Shown here in pieces: positions 1 to 9,728 of a DNA stretch of 64,000 bases. The notes beneath the pieces are model-generated. The model did no database searches and was not told the origin of the DNA. It saw nothing but the letters and a program-made list of their open reading frames with translations. A program made the translations under genes and the position numbers. Where the stretch lies: the NCBI RefSeq assembly GCF_002079055.1, contig NC_047496.1, positions 434,001-498,000 of the forward strand. The letters are read 5' to 3'. The stretch's first letter is position 1. Each line of letters begins with the position of its first letter. The stretch comes from Saccharomyces paradoxus (Eukaryota; Ascomycota; Saccharomycetes; Saccharomycetales; Saccharomycetaceae).

Positions 1-600
1 GTGCGCGTTCTGTAAAATTTCTTCTCTCGTGTATGTATTCATAGAATTATAGGTGATGTATTAAATGGCGACCTCATAGATGTACCTTGAGAAAAAAAAT
101 AGTCTTGAAAACCTTTTTTATAAAGCGCATATTTTGCTTCGGAAATCATATACATTAAAAAATAGTAAATATTTTATGTTAAAAAATGAAATAATTATTT
201 TATAATAATAAAATAATACCTTTTTATTTTATTTATATTACACGTGATTAATTAACAATCACTTCCTTATTTCTCTTTATGTTGTTTTCAGTTATTGTAT
301 TTCGAATATTTGATTCTTTTTTTTTTAAGTCATCCCGAATAGAAGAAGGAAACATACTTAACAACCAAACTGGTATTTTTTTCATGCTTAACGCGTGTTG
401 TTTAGGCATTTGTTTTGTGTGAGCTTGATCGCGCTCTTTTTTTTTTCCTTATCTCTTGTCCCGAGGGGTGAAATAGTGATAGATTCGAGAATATAAATAA
501 TTAAGTGAAGGATTTTATTTGTAAAAATTTTACAGGGAAAAGTGCTAAACAGACTCATTACGTGAACTTACGTATTCCGTATATTGCTTCCGAGACGCAA
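1..600. other. Centromere-flanking intergenic region and AVT1 promoter
   Basis: Positions 1-128 hold no reading frame I can support and are probably the 3' flank of the gene left of the centromere. After CEN10, 249-600 serves as the AVT1 upstream region. It contains T-rich tracts (about 317-327 and 438-446) and one ACGCGT at 391-396. An open frame extends AVT1 upstream to 505, but it begins with GTG, so I treat it as untranslated. Confidence 0.6.
129..248 (-). other. CEN10: Point centromere CEN10 (CDEI-CDEII-CDEIII)
   Basis: Read on the minus strand, the element starts with CDEI ATCACGTG (248-241), which fits RTCACRTG and binds Cbf1. CDEII follows at 240-155: 86 bp with only five G or C bases, about 94 percent AT. 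CDEIII lies at about 154-129, with TGTATATGATTTCCGAAGCA at its start and the invariant CCG at 142-140, where the CBF3 complex binds. Length, order and composition all match a Saccharomyces point centromere. Its place next to AVT1 identifies it as CEN10. It assembles the single Cse4 nucleosome and the kinetochore. Confidence 0.96.
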
Positions 601-2409
601 ATGCCTGAGCAAGAACAATTGAGTCCCAATGGCCGTAAGCGCTCCGAGGTTCACTATATCTCAATCCCATTGAACAGAGGTTCTGCATTCTCACCAGATG
701 ATTCTGCATCGCAGTTTCAATCTGACGGGTTCATGACACGTAGGCAATCCATTTTGGACCACCCAGTGGGCTCATTTAAGGGAGTCAATTCTTTAAGTCG
801 GTTTGCGACTTCGTTGAGAAGAGCCAATTCGTTTCGTAATATAGAACTAAATGCAGATAACGAAAGATCGTTTTTCAAAGAGAGTAACGATGAAACCTAC
901 GACCCGGATACTTTGGCACCAGCTTTTGACGGTAGAAGATTATCGGTAACTCTGAATAATGCTGGTCGTCCGCGAGTTAGTAATTCGGCGAATAACGATA
1001 GAGTTAGTACAGCTAGTATGGCTGTTCATGATGATGATTATGGATCGATTCAAAATTCAACAATTGGGGATTCTGCGTCAATATTACGCCCTACGGCCTC
1101 TTTAACAGAAATGATGAGTGGTGGAGCGGGGCGTAGGTATACAAATAATGACATGGAATCAATTGTAGTGAAAAGAGTGGAGGGTATAGATGGTAAGGTG
1201 GTAACTCTTCTTGCCGGTCAATCGACCGCCCCACAGACTATATTCAACTCGATCAATGTACTGATTGGTATTGGGCTTCTGGCGTTACCTCTTGGTTTAA
1301 AGTACGCCGGCTGGGTTTTAGGCCTTACTATGCTTGCAATTTTTGCCTTGGGGACATTTTGTACCGCTGAACTTTTGTCTAGGTGCTTAGATACAGATCC
1401 GACTTTGATATCGTATGCAGACTTGGGGTACGCAGCATTTGGTACAAAAGGCCGCGCATTAATCTCTGCTCTTTTCACACTTGACCTACTGGGTAGCGGG
1501 GTGTCCTTGGTGATTCTCTTCGGGGACTCTTTAAACGCTCTATTTCCTCAACACTCTACCACTTTTTTCAAAATAGTTTCGTTTTTTGTCATTACACCCC
1601 CAGTCTTTATACCATTGAGTGTTCTTTCTAACATCTCACTTTTGGGTATTCTTTCAACAACCGGAACTGTGCTAGTCATTTGCTGCTGTGGACTATACAA
1701 GTCATCTTCCCCAGGTTCATTGGTTAATCCAATGGAAACGAGCATATGGCCAATAGATCTAAAGCATCTCTGTTTATCTATAGGTTTATTGAGTGCTTGC
1801 TGGGGGGGGCATGCGGTTTTTCCTAATTTAAAGACAGATATGCGGCATCCGGATAAATTTAAAGACTGTTTGAAGACAACTTATAAGATAACATCGGTTA
1901 CCGATATAGGTACTGCCGTTATAGGCTTTTTGATGTTCGGTAATCTAGTAAAAGATGAAATTACTAAGAATGTTTTGCTGACGGAGGGATATCCAAAATT
2001 CGTATATGGTTTGATTTCAGCGCTTATGACCATCATTCCCATCGCAAAAACCCCGTTGAATGCAAGACCTATCGTCTCTGTATTGGACGTTTTGATGAAT
2101 GTGCAACACATAGATGAAGCGGCCAGCGCCATAAAAAGAAGAGCGGCGAAAGGCCTTCAAGTATTCAATAGAATCTTTATTAATGTTGTTTTCGTTTTGA
2201 TAGCTATCAACTTCCCTGAGTTTGATAAGATAATTGCATTTTTGGGCGCTGGTTTGTGTTTTACAATTTGCCTCATTTTGCCATGTTGGTTCTATTTGAG
2301 ATTATGCAAAGCAACTATCAAACCATGGGAAAGAGTAGCCTGTCACGTAACCATATGTATTAGTGTTGTGTTGTCTACATTGGGTGTTGGTGCTGCAATT
2401 ATTTCCTAA
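601..2409 (+). CDS. AVT1: Avt1, vacuolar neutral amino-acid transporter
   Basis: This 602-residue protein belongs to the amino acid/auxin permease (AAAP) family. Yeast Avt1 sits in the vacuolar membrane and imports large neutral amino acids such as glutamine, isoleucine and tyrosine into the vacuole, driven by the proton gradient. The first roughly 210 residues are hydrophilic and Ser/Asn-rich, which is the long cytosolic N-terminus typical of Avt1. From about residue 213 ([19 protein letters not shown]) a series of about eleven hydrophobic segments follows to the C-terminus. I chose the ATG at 601 because the longer frame has only a GTG start and 602 residues matches the S. cerevisiae protein as I recall it. 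It is the first gene right of CEN10. Confidence 0.95.
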   Translation: MPEQEQLSPNGRKRSEVHYISIPLNRGSAFSPDDSASQFQSDGFMTRRQSILDHPVGSFKGVNSLSRFATSLRRANSFRNIELNADNERSFFKESNDETYDPDTLAPAFDGRRLSVTLNNAGRPRVSNSANNDRVSTASMAVHDDDYGSIQNSTIGDSASILRPTASLTEMMSGGAGRRYTNNDMESIVVKRVEGIDGKVVTLLAGQSTAPQTIFNSINVLIGIGLLALPLGLKYAGWVLGLTMLAIFALGTFCTAELLSRCLDTDPTLISYADLGYAAFGTKGRALISALFTLDLLGSGVSLVILFGDSLNALFPQHSTTFFKIVSFFVITPPVFIPLSVLSNISLLGILSTTGTVLVICCCGLYKSSSPGSLVNPMETSIWPIDLKHLCLSIGLLSACWGGHAVFPNLKTDMRHPDKFKDCLKTTYKITSVTDIGTAVIGFLMFGNLVKDEITKNVLLTEGYPKFVYGLISALMTIIPIAKTPLNARPIVSVLDVLMNVQHIDEAASAIKRRAAKGLQVFNRIFINVVFVLIAINFPEFDKIIAFLGAGLCFTICLILPCWFYLRLCKATIKPWERVACHVTICISVVLSTLGVGAAIIS

Positions 2410-2566
2410 CCAGCGGGCGACATACTTGCACTAATTAAAATTTACTTATGTCAGCTCTGTACTTCTGAATATGAAAACCGTAGCATAATATACATATTTT
2501 CGTGTAGAATTATTTTCATTTGACATTTTATTTTCTTTTCGGTACTGGCAACTGGTATGGGAAGCA

Positions 2567-2592
2567 GAAAATTTTCATTTTTGCGATGAGCT
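2567..2592 (+). promoter_or_regulatory. RRPE and PAC elements of the MPP10 promoter
   Basis: GAAAATTTTC at 2567-2576 is the ribosomal RNA processing element core, and GCGATGAGCT at 2583-2592 is a full PAC box. The pair lies 72 bp upstream of the MPP10 ATG in the usual order and spacing. PAC binds Dot6/Tod6 and RRPE binds Stb3, so this places MPP10 in the growth-regulated ribosome biogenesis regulon. Confidence 0.85.
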
Positions 2593-2663
2593 CTTGAAGA
2601 AAAACTAGTGTTTTGTAAAGAATAAACGATGTGTGCACGAAAGACCCCAAGTAAAGCCGCATA

Positions 2664-4448
2664 ATGTCAGAACTCTTTCGAGAATTGAAATTCAATGCTG
2701 GTAGAATTATTTTGAAGGACCCTTCTGCTACTTCTAAAGATGTCAAAGCATATATAGATTCAGTTATCAATACCTGCAAAAATGGGAGTACTATAAAGAA
2801 AGCAGAGCTGGACGAAATCACCGTTGATGGTTTAGACGCAAACCAGGTTTGGTGGCAGGTCAAACTAGTTCTTGATAGTATTGATGGTGATCTAATTCAA
2901 GGAATTCAAGAGCTAAGAGATGTTGTCATGCCTTCTTCTCACAATCTCTCCGATGGGAGCACTTCGAACTCATCATCCGGAGAAGAAAGTGAAAGAGAGG
3001 AAGCAGAGAATGCTTCTGGGGAAGAATCGACGTTTTCTGGTGAAGTTTCAGAGGCTGAGGAGCAGAGTTATCATGGTTTTTCTGAGAACGATGAAGAACC
3101 CATACTGGATGGCAAAAAAACTAGTACAAAGGCAGATAGGGAGAACTTTGTGGAGGAAAATAAAATTTCTTCTAGACAAGATGAAAAGCATTCTTCAGCT
3201 GATCCTTATGGTATCAATGACAAATTCTTTGACCTTGAAAAGTTCAATAGAGATACTTTAGCTGCAGAAAATTCCAATGAAGCTGCTGAGAGGAGTGAGG
3301 ATGAGGAGATAGATTACTTTCAAGATATGCCTTCAGATGACGAGGAAGAGGAGGCTATTTATTATGAAGATTTTTTCGACAAACCCGCAAAAGGACCTGT
3401 GGAGAATAATTTTGAGGTGGAAGATCCAAAAGAAGATGAAGAATTGGATGAAAAGGAGCATGATTCTGTCATGGATAAAGTCAAGTTGGACTTATTTGCG
3501 GATGAGGAGGATGAACGAAATGCTGAAGAAATGGGCGAAGCTAGTGGCAAGAATTTATCTACTTTTGAAAAGCAACAAGTAGAGATCAGAAAACAGATAG
3601 AACAACTAGAAAAGGAAGCAGTTGCCGAGAAGAAATGGTCCCTAAAAGGTGAAGTAAAGGCAAAGGATCGTCCTGAAGATGCACTACTTACTGAGGAACT
3701 TGAATTCGACAGAACTGCAAAGCCCGTGCCTGTTATAACAAGTGAGGTCACAGAATCATTAGAAGATATGATTAGACGGAGGATACAGGACAGTAACTTT
3801 GATGACCTTCAGAGAAGAACCTTGTTAGACGTCACACGGAAGTCTCAACGGGCTCAATTTGAATTGAGTGACGTTAAATCTTCGAAGTCGTTAGCAGAAA
3901 TATATGAGGATGACTATTCACGCGCTGAAGATGAATCTGCCTTAAGTGAAGAGCTTCAAAAGGCTCATTCTGAAATATCAGAACTTTATACCAATTTGGT
4001 ATACAAATTGGATGTGCTTTCATCAGTACACTTCATTCCCAAGCCAGCAAGTACTTCTTTGGAAATTAGAGTTGAAACACCCACTATATCGATGGAGGAT
4101 GCTCAACCTCTCCATATGTCGAATGCATCTTCTTTGGCTCCCCAAGAGATATATAATGTCGGCAAGGCAGAAAAGGAGGGAGAAATTCGCTTGAAGAATG
4201 GTGTTGCAATGTCTAAGGAAGAATTAACTAGAGAAGATAAAAACAGATTACGCAGAGCTTTGAAAAGAAAAAAGTCGAAATCTAATTCGTCAATCGTAAA
4301 CAAAAGATCTAAAAGGAACGATGTTGTCGACACTCTGTCTAAAGCTAAAAATATTACTGTTATTAATCAAAAAGGTGAGAAGAAGGATGTTTCCGGTAAG
4401 ACTAAGAGAGGCACGTCAGGGCCAGACAGCACCAATATAAAACTCTGA
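2664..4448 (+). CDS. MPP10: Mpp10, U3 snoRNP / SSU processome protein
   Basis: The 594-residue protein is the orthologue of Mpp10, an essential nucleolar component of the U3 snoRNP. It binds Imp3 and Imp4 and is needed for the early 18S rRNA processing cleavages. The middle third (about residues 90-300) is extremely rich in Glu, Asp and Ser. A predicted coiled coil lies near 300-325 (KQQVEIRKQIEQLEKEAVAE), followed by the conserved segment around 328-375 (LKGEVKAKDRPEDALL). The C-terminus is Lys/Arg-rich, as expected for a nucleolar protein. The upstream RRPE and PAC sites support a ribosome biogenesis role. The length is within one residue of the S. cerevisiae protein as I recall it. Confidence 0.95.
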   Translation: MSELFRELKFNAGRIILKDPSATSKDVKAYIDSVINTCKNGSTIKKAELDEITVDGLDANQVWWQVKLVLDSIDGDLIQGIQELRDVVMPSSHNLSDGSTSNSSSGEESEREEAENASGEESTFSGEVSEAEEQSYHGFSENDEEPILDGKKTSTKADRENFVEENKISSRQDEKHSSADPYGINDKFFDLEKFNRDTLAAENSNEAAERSEDEEIDYFQDMPSDDEEEEAIYYEDFFDKPAKGPVENNFEVEDPKEDEELDEKEHDSVMDKVKLDLFADEEDERNAEEMGEASGKNLSTFEKQQVEIRKQIEQLEKEAVAEKKWSLKGEVKAKDRPEDALLTEELEFDRTAKPVPVITSEVTESLEDMIRRRIQDSNFDDLQRRTLLDVTRKSQRAQFELSDVKSSKSLAEIYEDDYSRAEDESALSEELQKAHSEISELYTNLVYKLDVLSSVHFIPKPASTSLEIRVETPTISMEDAQPLHMSNASSLAPQEIYNVGKAEKEGEIRLKNGVAMSKEELTREDKNRLRRALKRKKSKSNSSIVNKRSKRNDVVDTLSKAKNITVINQKGEKKDVSGKTKRGTSGPDSTNIKL

Positions 4449-4802
4449 GCACGCCAAAAAAAAGATGTCTCAGTTTGTATTCGGATAGAAAAGTATTTCT
4501 TCGCATAGTTCCGTTCACCCAGCATTTATTATGGAACATCGGCTTTGTAATATCATAACCTCCTGGAGGCCCAGTTGAAGAAGATAAAGTACTTCACGAA
4601 ATATTTCTGATGAGATACGGAACATATATACTCATAAATACCACAAGCACGTACTAGTAATCTTTTGTTGGTAATTAGCTGTCATGTAAAGTATCCTTAA
4701 AGCAAGATGTATTGAAACATAACTAATTTTAGCGTTATATAGGGCAGCGTTTCCTGGATAAGTATAGATGTATATACGTAATAAAATGTTAATTTAGTAA
4801 AG
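4449..4802. other. Convergent intergenic region, MPP10 / MRX12
   Basis: This is the shared 3' flank of two convergent genes. It is AT-rich with TATATA-type efficiency elements (for example near 4623-4630) and poly(A)-like tracts, as expected for yeast 3' end formation. I see no gene in it. Confidence 0.5.
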
Positions 4803-6362
4803 TCATATGCTTTCCATATAATGTTCTATCTTAGATTGCATAACTTTTTGGCTTTCTTTTGTTTCTAACGCTTCTCCATACTGTGCCAAGAGATTTTTTA
4901 TCCTCTTTGCAGCAGTTGGTCCTGATATCAGCTTTTCTCCTAGAGCGCCATCAAAGATGACTCTGGCAAAATCAGCATCATTTTTGGATAAGAAAGCTAA
5001 AATGAGGGATTCAGTCAATAAATCGCTGTCTGCAAGATCTGTGCAATTATCTTTCTCTCGTTTAGCCTTAGCTATATTACAATTGTAAATCTTGAGAGAT
5101 AGGTCAATATTTGTTTTTGCGTTCGCAACAATTAACACGCTTTGGATTTTACTCTCAAGTTTACCATCAAGGTCTTCTCTAACAAAAGCTTCAGCGTATT
5201 GTAGCATTTTTTCATTACCGCTTTTATAGCCCTGGCAGCAGAGCGTTAAAAACGCTTCAAACATTAAGTCGTCCTCATTATTTTTAAATTTTAAGAGGTA
5301 TTCGTGGTATAACTCGAAAAATAGAGATATTTTACCTTTAAAGGCGCCAGTTATTCTCAGTAGCTTGAGAGCTAATTCGAAATCTTTCTTGTCTATGTCT
5401 TTTTTTTGGATCTCTAAAAACAATTTTTTGAATGCAGTTTCAGTTTTGCGAGCATCCTCGTTCGGAAATTCGAAGTTCCAATTATCGTGACACTGTGATT
5501 TAACAAGATCTACTTCTTCCTCCAACTTGTTAATAATTACATTTTGTTCTTCCGTTGGTTGGACCATCTCATTTTCGCCCAGAACTGTTACACACTTATG
5601 CAACACTAATGAATCGGCTACTATATTATCAAGTGGATAAAAATTATAAAGCTCCCAAATTTGGTATGGTGTCATTTCATTGACATACTTATCAAAAAAG
5701 CTCAACGGTATTTTATATTTGAGCACGGAAGGTAAAACATTGGGAATTCCATTGTCTATTGTGTAAATTAGAATAGATTCTATGAGATTTGAAGACACAT
5801 CATAACTCGAAGAGAAGTGGTTAATTATATAAAGGCATCTAACAAGGTCTTGGCAAGTCAGGTTTTCTTTTCCATCGACTTCTTCAGCCTTGTCAAACTT
5901 GATAATTTTTTCTAAAACCACTTCCATCAATTCATCAGGAACATTTTCCGTTGACGCCTTATACTGCGTAAAAAGTTCCCAAGAACTCTGTACTCTTCCC
6001 GGATTGTTCTTGATGATTTTCTTGATGGCGGCAAGTGACGGTTTTAGATCAAGGTCACGCAAGTTATTCGAGTGAATTGTTGCAACGCCGTAGTCAAGAT
6101 CACTCAAGTTTTCTATCATTATGTTGTGCACCATGGCTGCATCTTCTCTAGGAATCCTCAATTTGTTTAAACTTTCAATAACATTTTGTGATAGAGAGTA
6201 TGGGTCAACGGTGGCTATATCTTCAGGCAGGTGACGACGAATTGGATCGAAAGAAGGATGAAGTAGAAGTTTTCTAATTATGTTCTTTCCATTTGGATGA
6301 GATATGAGAGAGTACAACCTCCTGTTAGACAAAGTAACAGCGCAATGAAGGGAGCGTAACAT
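4803..6362 (-). CDS. MRX12: Mrx12 (YJR003C orthologue), mitochondrial expression-associated protein
   Basis: This 519-residue protein matches YJR003C in position and length. In S. cerevisiae the product is mitochondrial and was named Mrx12 after recovery with the mitochondrial ribosome-associated MIOREX assemblies. Its biochemical activity is not established. The N-terminus (MLRSLHCAVTLSNRRLYSLI) is basic, Ser/Leu-rich and free of acids, which looks like a mitochondrial presequence. The rest is mostly helical with no catalytic motif I can name, and resembles helical-repeat RNA-expression factors only loosely. A Reb1 site lies upstream. The gene is convergent with MPP10. Confidence 0.88.
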   Translation of the reverse strand: MLRSLHCAVTLSNRRLYSLISHPNGKNIIRKLLLHPSFDPIRRHLPEDIATVDPYSLSQNVIESLNKLRIPREDAAMVHNIMIENLSDLDYGVATIHSNNLRDLDLKPSLAAIKKIIKNNPGRVQSSWELFTQYKASTENVPDELMEVVLEKIIKFDKAEEVDGKENLTCQDLVRCLYIINHFSSSYDVSSNLIESILIYTIDNGIPNVLPSVLKYKIPLSFFDKYVNEMTPYQIWELYNFYPLDNIVADSLVLHKCVTVLGENEMVQPTEEQNVIINKLEEEVDLVKSQCHDNWNFEFPNEDARKTETAFKKLFLEIQKKDIDKKDFELALKLLRITGAFKGKISLFFELYHEYLLKFKNNEDDLMFEAFLTLCCQGYKSGNEKMLQYAEAFVREDLDGKLESKIQSVLIVANAKTNIDLSLKIYNCNIAKAKREKDNCTDLADSDLLTESLILAFLSKNDADFARVIFDGALGEKLISGPTAAKRIKNLLAQYGEALETKESQKVMQSKIEHYMESI

Positions 6363-6727
6363 TACCTGAGTGGCGGTTGGTTATTTAATATTGAAAATGT
6401 AACTCTCCATCGATTCTTCATGTTGAGGAAATTTTTCATCTGTTCAATCAGTAAGCTACTTAAGCCACTCAAGAAGTCTTCGGGTAATGGGAACAATGTT
6501 CACGCCCATGAATTTCACTTTTTACTAACAAAATGTAAATTCTAGCGCTAACTTAGATAAATATCCGGCTATAAGATGGAAAAGGGTAAGAACTAGAAAG
6601 GTATATATAACAGGTAAGATATAAACTATCCATTTAATTATGGTGTGAGAAAAAAAAGAGAAGAAGCAAATTATGAACGAAAAATTCTTGTGGTTTGACG
6701 TAGTGTACCGGCTATGCAGCACCTGTT
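6363..6727. other. Intergenic region, SAG1 3' flank and MRX12 promoter
   Basis: Tandem minus-strand genes flank this 365-bp stretch. It contains the Reb1 site at 6481-6487 and AT-rich sequence near SAG1 suited to 3' end formation. A 65-codon minus-strand frame (6525-6722) is hydrophobic but has no family resemblance, and I do not call it. Confidence 0.45.
6481..6487 (-). promoter_or_regulatory. Reb1 site upstream of MRX12
   Basis: CGGGTAA on the plus strand is TTACCCG on the minus strand, an exact Reb1 core, 119 bp upstream of the MRX12 ATG. Reb1 clears nucleosomes at promoters and can also block polymerase II readthrough. Here it could do both, since SAG1 ends just upstream on the same strand. 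Confidence 0.6.
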
Positions 6728-8677
6728 TTAAAATAGCAAGTACGACAGAACCAGGAAAAAGATGGAACAGAGCTCACTTGAGAAAAACATAGAAGCTTTA
6801 CCTTCGTAGATTGAAATTATAATAGAGGTTGATGTGGAGTTCCGTTGGGTACTAAACGGTTGGCTGCCTGATGTTGAAGAATAATATGCCATTAACGACG
6901 ACGCTGAAGAGGTATCACTTTTCGTACCTTGAGATGAGAGTACTGTTTCACTTAAAGAATTAGAGGCAACTGTAGATGTTGTCAAAGCCGAGTACTCAAA
7001 GTATTCTGTACTCTCCGTTTTGATAGATGTATTAAGTATTGGCGCAGTAGTCGGCACAAAACTGGAACTTAGTAATGACTTGCTTGCGGGCACAGATGAT
7101 GCGTGTGGAGTAGACGTATACTTGGAAGAATTGGATGACTGTCTGCTGCTAAAGGAGTTCAAGAAGTTTCTCGTGGAGGTTACACAAGTGGGCTCTTCAG
7201 AAGAAACAGGACTAGTATTGGTAATAGTGTCAGTGTGCATCTTGACAAATGAAACATCCGATGTTTCTAATACTGCTGATGAAGAGGTTAATGATGTGCT
7301 ATTGATCATTGCGGAGGCGGAAGAAGTGGATTGCGGGGTGTGAGTTTTCATACCGCTTGTCCATTCAGATGTTGAAGTCACAATAGGTACGGCGGTCAAA
7401 GGCGGTTCTGTGCTGACGGTTTCCAAATGACTGATCACTTCTGATGTCGTTTGACCGCCTGTTTCTATTGTGGAAGTGGATTCTCTGGAATATGCACTAT
7501 TGTGTGTACTTGTACCGGTAGTAGTAGCTGGAATCAGTTTTGTGCTGATAGTCCCCACATGACTGATTACTTCCGACGTGCTTTGAGTGCCTGTTTCTAT
7601 TGTGGAAGTGGATTCTGTGGAATGTGCACTAGTATATGTACTTGTCAGACCGGTAATAGAGGATGAAGTAAAAGTGCTTTTGGCGCTAGCTGTACCAAGG
7701 TTCCGACCCTGATAAACAATGAATTCCCTAGTAGTCGAGAATTGCGAAGCATATGTAGTATTTGCTATAGTATCAAAACATGTGTATTGAAATTCCAACG
7801 CATGATCTATAGTGTTTATATTAGCGGGTAGAGATTGCAATGCGTTAACCCATACCATTTCACCATCATCTAGTTTTTCGTCAAGTGTAATCCACAAATT
7901 ACTACCAAAACAAGTAATGTCGGCATTGGTATCATTGTAGCTTTGCGGAAACCACCAATCGTTAAAATCATTAGATGAATAAACCTGGACCGAAGAACAA
8001 TCCAAATTGATATTGTGATTGAAATTGTCGTAATCAATCTTTTCAGTACCACCCAGGAAATATCCGTTTGGACAACGCATACCCAAGTGATAACTTTCAA
8101 AAGAGCCGTAACCAGTTGTACGCCCAGAATGCAAAACATTTTCTGTAAATGCAGCGGAATCGAAATTCACCACATCAGACATTTGATCACCAAGTTGAAC
8201 AAGCATTGGCCCAGATTTGAAAAACTTAGCGTTTTCTAACTCATATTCATACTTTGAATTACCATTGCTAAAATTAAGTGAAAATGTCATGGAACCGTCA
8301 ATTGTATTATAAGAGGACAAATTAGTTTGAGCAGTACACGTGAAAGTAGTATTCTCATACAAATACGCAGCTTGTTGCGAAACATAGCATTTGAAGGCCT
8401 CAGTACCGTCCCTCAAAGAAATAGTTGTTTTTTGCGATGAATCTGACAGCTTAATCCTATAAACATGGGGCATTGATAATGTGAAATCATCGCCCTCTCT
8501 AATAGAAGACGCATCCGCGATAGTAAAATCAAAACTGGCGGTCCAACCTTGATCGGGTTGCTTATTCGCAGTTAGTGGAGTAATTTCTAAATTGGAAAAT
8601 GAGATATCATTGATCTTTGCAGCAAAGGCCAGCACCAAGGAACAAAGCCAAACAGTTATTTTGAGAAAAGTAAACAT
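6728..8677 (-). CDS. SAG1: Sag1, alpha-agglutinin cell adhesion protein
   Basis: The 649-residue protein is alpha-agglutinin, the cell-wall adhesin of MATalpha cells that binds the Aga1-Aga2 complex of MATa cells during mating. Residues 1 to about 20 (MFTFLKITVWLCSLVLAFAA) form a secretion signal. About 20-330 correspond to the Ig-like ligand-binding region, with several Cys and N-glycosylation sequons. From about 330 to 620 the chain is Ser/Thr-rich stalk, including two tandem 44-residue repeats. The hydrophobic tail (FFLVLSYLLF) is a GPI-attachment signal, so the protein ends up linked to wall glucan. The upstream region carries alpha1/Mcm1 and pheromone-response sites, consistent with alpha-specific, pheromone-induced expression. 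Length is one residue below the S. cerevisiae form as I recall it. Confidence 0.95.
   Translation of the reverse strand: MFTFLKITVWLCSLVLAFAAKINDISFSNLEITPLTANKQPDQGWTASFDFTIADASSIREGDDFTLSMPHVYRIKLSDSSQKTTISLRDGTEAFKCYVSQQAAYLYENTTFTCTAQTNLSSYNTIDGSMTFSLNFSNGNSKYEYELENAKFFKSGPMLVQLGDQMSDVVNFDSAAFTENVLHSGRTTGYGSFESYHLGMRCPNGYFLGGTEKIDYDNFNHNINLDCSSVQVYSSNDFNDWWFPQSYNDTNADITCFGSNLWITLDEKLDDGEMVWVNALQSLPANINTIDHALEFQYTCFDTIANTTYASQFSTTREFIVYQGRNLGTASAKSTFTSSSITGLTSTYTSAHSTESTSTIETGTQSTSEVISHVGTISTKLIPATTTGTSTHNSAYSRESTSTIETGGQTTSEVISHLETVSTEPPLTAVPIVTSTSEWTSGMKTHTPQSTSSASAMINSTSLTSSSAVLETSDVSFVKMHTDTITNTSPVSSEEPTCVTSTRNFLNSFSSRQSSNSSKYTSTPHASSVPASKSLLSSSFVPTTAPILNTSIKTESTEYFEYSALTTSTVASNSLSETVLSSQGTKSDTSSASSLMAYYSSTSGSQPFSTQRNSTSTSIIISIYEGKASMFFSSELCSIFFLVLSYLLF
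7411..7674 (-). repeat. Two tandem 132-bp repeats inside SAG1
   Basis: Two in-frame copies with a 132-bp offset (44 codons) lie at about 7411-7542 and 7543-7674. The shared core GTTTCTATTGTGGAAGTGGA starts at 7461 and again at 7593. They encode related Ser/Thr-rich segments around ESTSTIETG and TSEVISH. The copies have diverged by several bases. Such stalk repeats are prone to copy-number change. Confidence 0.85.
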
Positions 8678-8796
8678 TCTGAAAACTGGTGAATTGTTGT
8701 GATTCCTTTTTCGATGACTATATTAAGAAATGCAACTAATATAAAGGAGGTATAATAGTGGAGCATTTACTAAAATAAATTGAGAATAGCTGGTAT

Positions 8797-8803
8797 ATTT
8801 ATA
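8797..8803 (-). promoter_or_regulatory. Probable SAG1 TATA box
   Basis: The minus strand reads TATAAAT here, about 120 bp upstream of the SAG1 ATG, a normal distance for a regulated yeast promoter. Confidence 0.5.
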
Positions 8804-9023
8804 GCAGATAAAGGGTATCTTTTTTTGGTTCACATAGCTTCTGTACACAGATGATGCATTTCGTTACATGATCAAACAAATCCATTATAACTTTTTTGGG
8901 AATATTTAAGTGCAATTGCTAAAGAATGAAATGACATATAGCTGCTATGGTATGGTAAATCATGAAGGGCTGGTACTTCAGCATTTCCTTATTGAGCTGG
9001 AGTAATGTATATTTCAGCTCATA

Positions 9024-9051
9024 CCTTCCTAATTGGGTCATCAATGACTTG
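9024..9051 (+). promoter_or_regulatory. alpha1/Mcm1 P-Q element of the SAG1 promoter
   Basis: CTTCCTAATTGGGTC (9025-9039) fits the degenerate Mcm1 P box, and the adjoining ATCAATGACTTG (9040-9051) fits the Q box bound by alpha1. The composite element is the hallmark of alpha-specific genes such as STE3, MFalpha1 and SAG1. It is about 350 bp upstream of the SAG1 start. Confidence 0.88.
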
Positions 9052-9122
9052 CAAAACAGAGCGAAAATGGAGAAAGGACCTACACTTGCCTCGCAGCGGG
9101 CATACTGCAAGAAGTCATTCAA

Positions 9123-9237
9123 AGTTTCACAATCAAGTGTTGAAACTAGTTCCTTCGTTGAGTTGAGGTGACGGCGGATGAACTAAACTGAGCTTGACAG
9201 AGGAATTTGAAACAGCACAATAGAAACATGAGTTTCA
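9123..9237. promoter_or_regulatory. Cluster of Ste12-type pheromone response elements
   Basis: TGAAACA at 9208-9214 is a perfect PRE. Single-mismatch copies lie at 9123-9129 (minus strand), 9141-9147 (plus), 9222-9228 (plus, AGAAACA) and 9231-9237 (minus). The inverted pair at 9123 and 9141 resembles a Ste12 dimer site. Pheromone induction of SAG1 by Ste12 is established, and this cluster would supply it from 450-560 bp upstream. Confidence 0.7.
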
Positions 9238-9728
9238 AGCCGCTACTTATGGGAATTACTGCTTCAAAATGTTCTTGGTAATGGATAGAAGATGGTGCAT
9301 ACTTTTCTTAACGCCCTATCTCACGTAATTGTATATTTTTAGTAAGATAGCAATTAAGCTGCTATTCTCAATTAAATTCTGTTATCCTGAATTAAATTCC
9401 ACTTGAGTAAGATAAAGCCTATTGGAGTCGAAGGGTTAGAAGAATAGGGAGCTAGAACCAAATCCTCAAGTTCAAAAGCATATCTGCGTTGGCACAGACC
9501 ACTTACCTTATCAAGATGTTTTAGTGCCATCAGAATCATTTTCTTGACATTGCGACTTTACCTGCCGGGTATCGCTCTAAGAATATGTGAGGAAATAGGA
9601 GATTGTTCAGATCAATTTTAAGATTGAATATTAAAGTGATTAGTTTTATGGGAACAATTGGAGCTGTTACACAAGAAGGAACAAGAGCACGAGGATTCAG
9701 TTCATTTAAAAGAGGACATATTTCGCTT

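Larger units (their letters stand above)
8678..9728. other. Divergent SAG1 / APL1 intergenic region
   Basis: This 1.05-kb region contains the SAG1 TATA-like sequence, the P-Q element and the PRE cluster. The part nearer APL1 (9240-9600) contains no site I can name with confidence. Short frames here (8919-9122 and 8962-9171) overlap the regulatory elements and look fortuitous. Confidence 0.55.

Noticed and set aside
155-240. Possible replication origin consensus (TTTTATGTTAA) within the AT-rich tract
   Set aside because: It is one base off the 11-bp consensus, and the tract is already explained as centromere CDEII. A by-eye scan of the intergenic regions gave no exact consensus I would call.
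505-600. 32-codon N-terminal extension of AVT1
   Set aside because: The extension begins at GTG, and the ATG at 601 gives the expected 602 residues.
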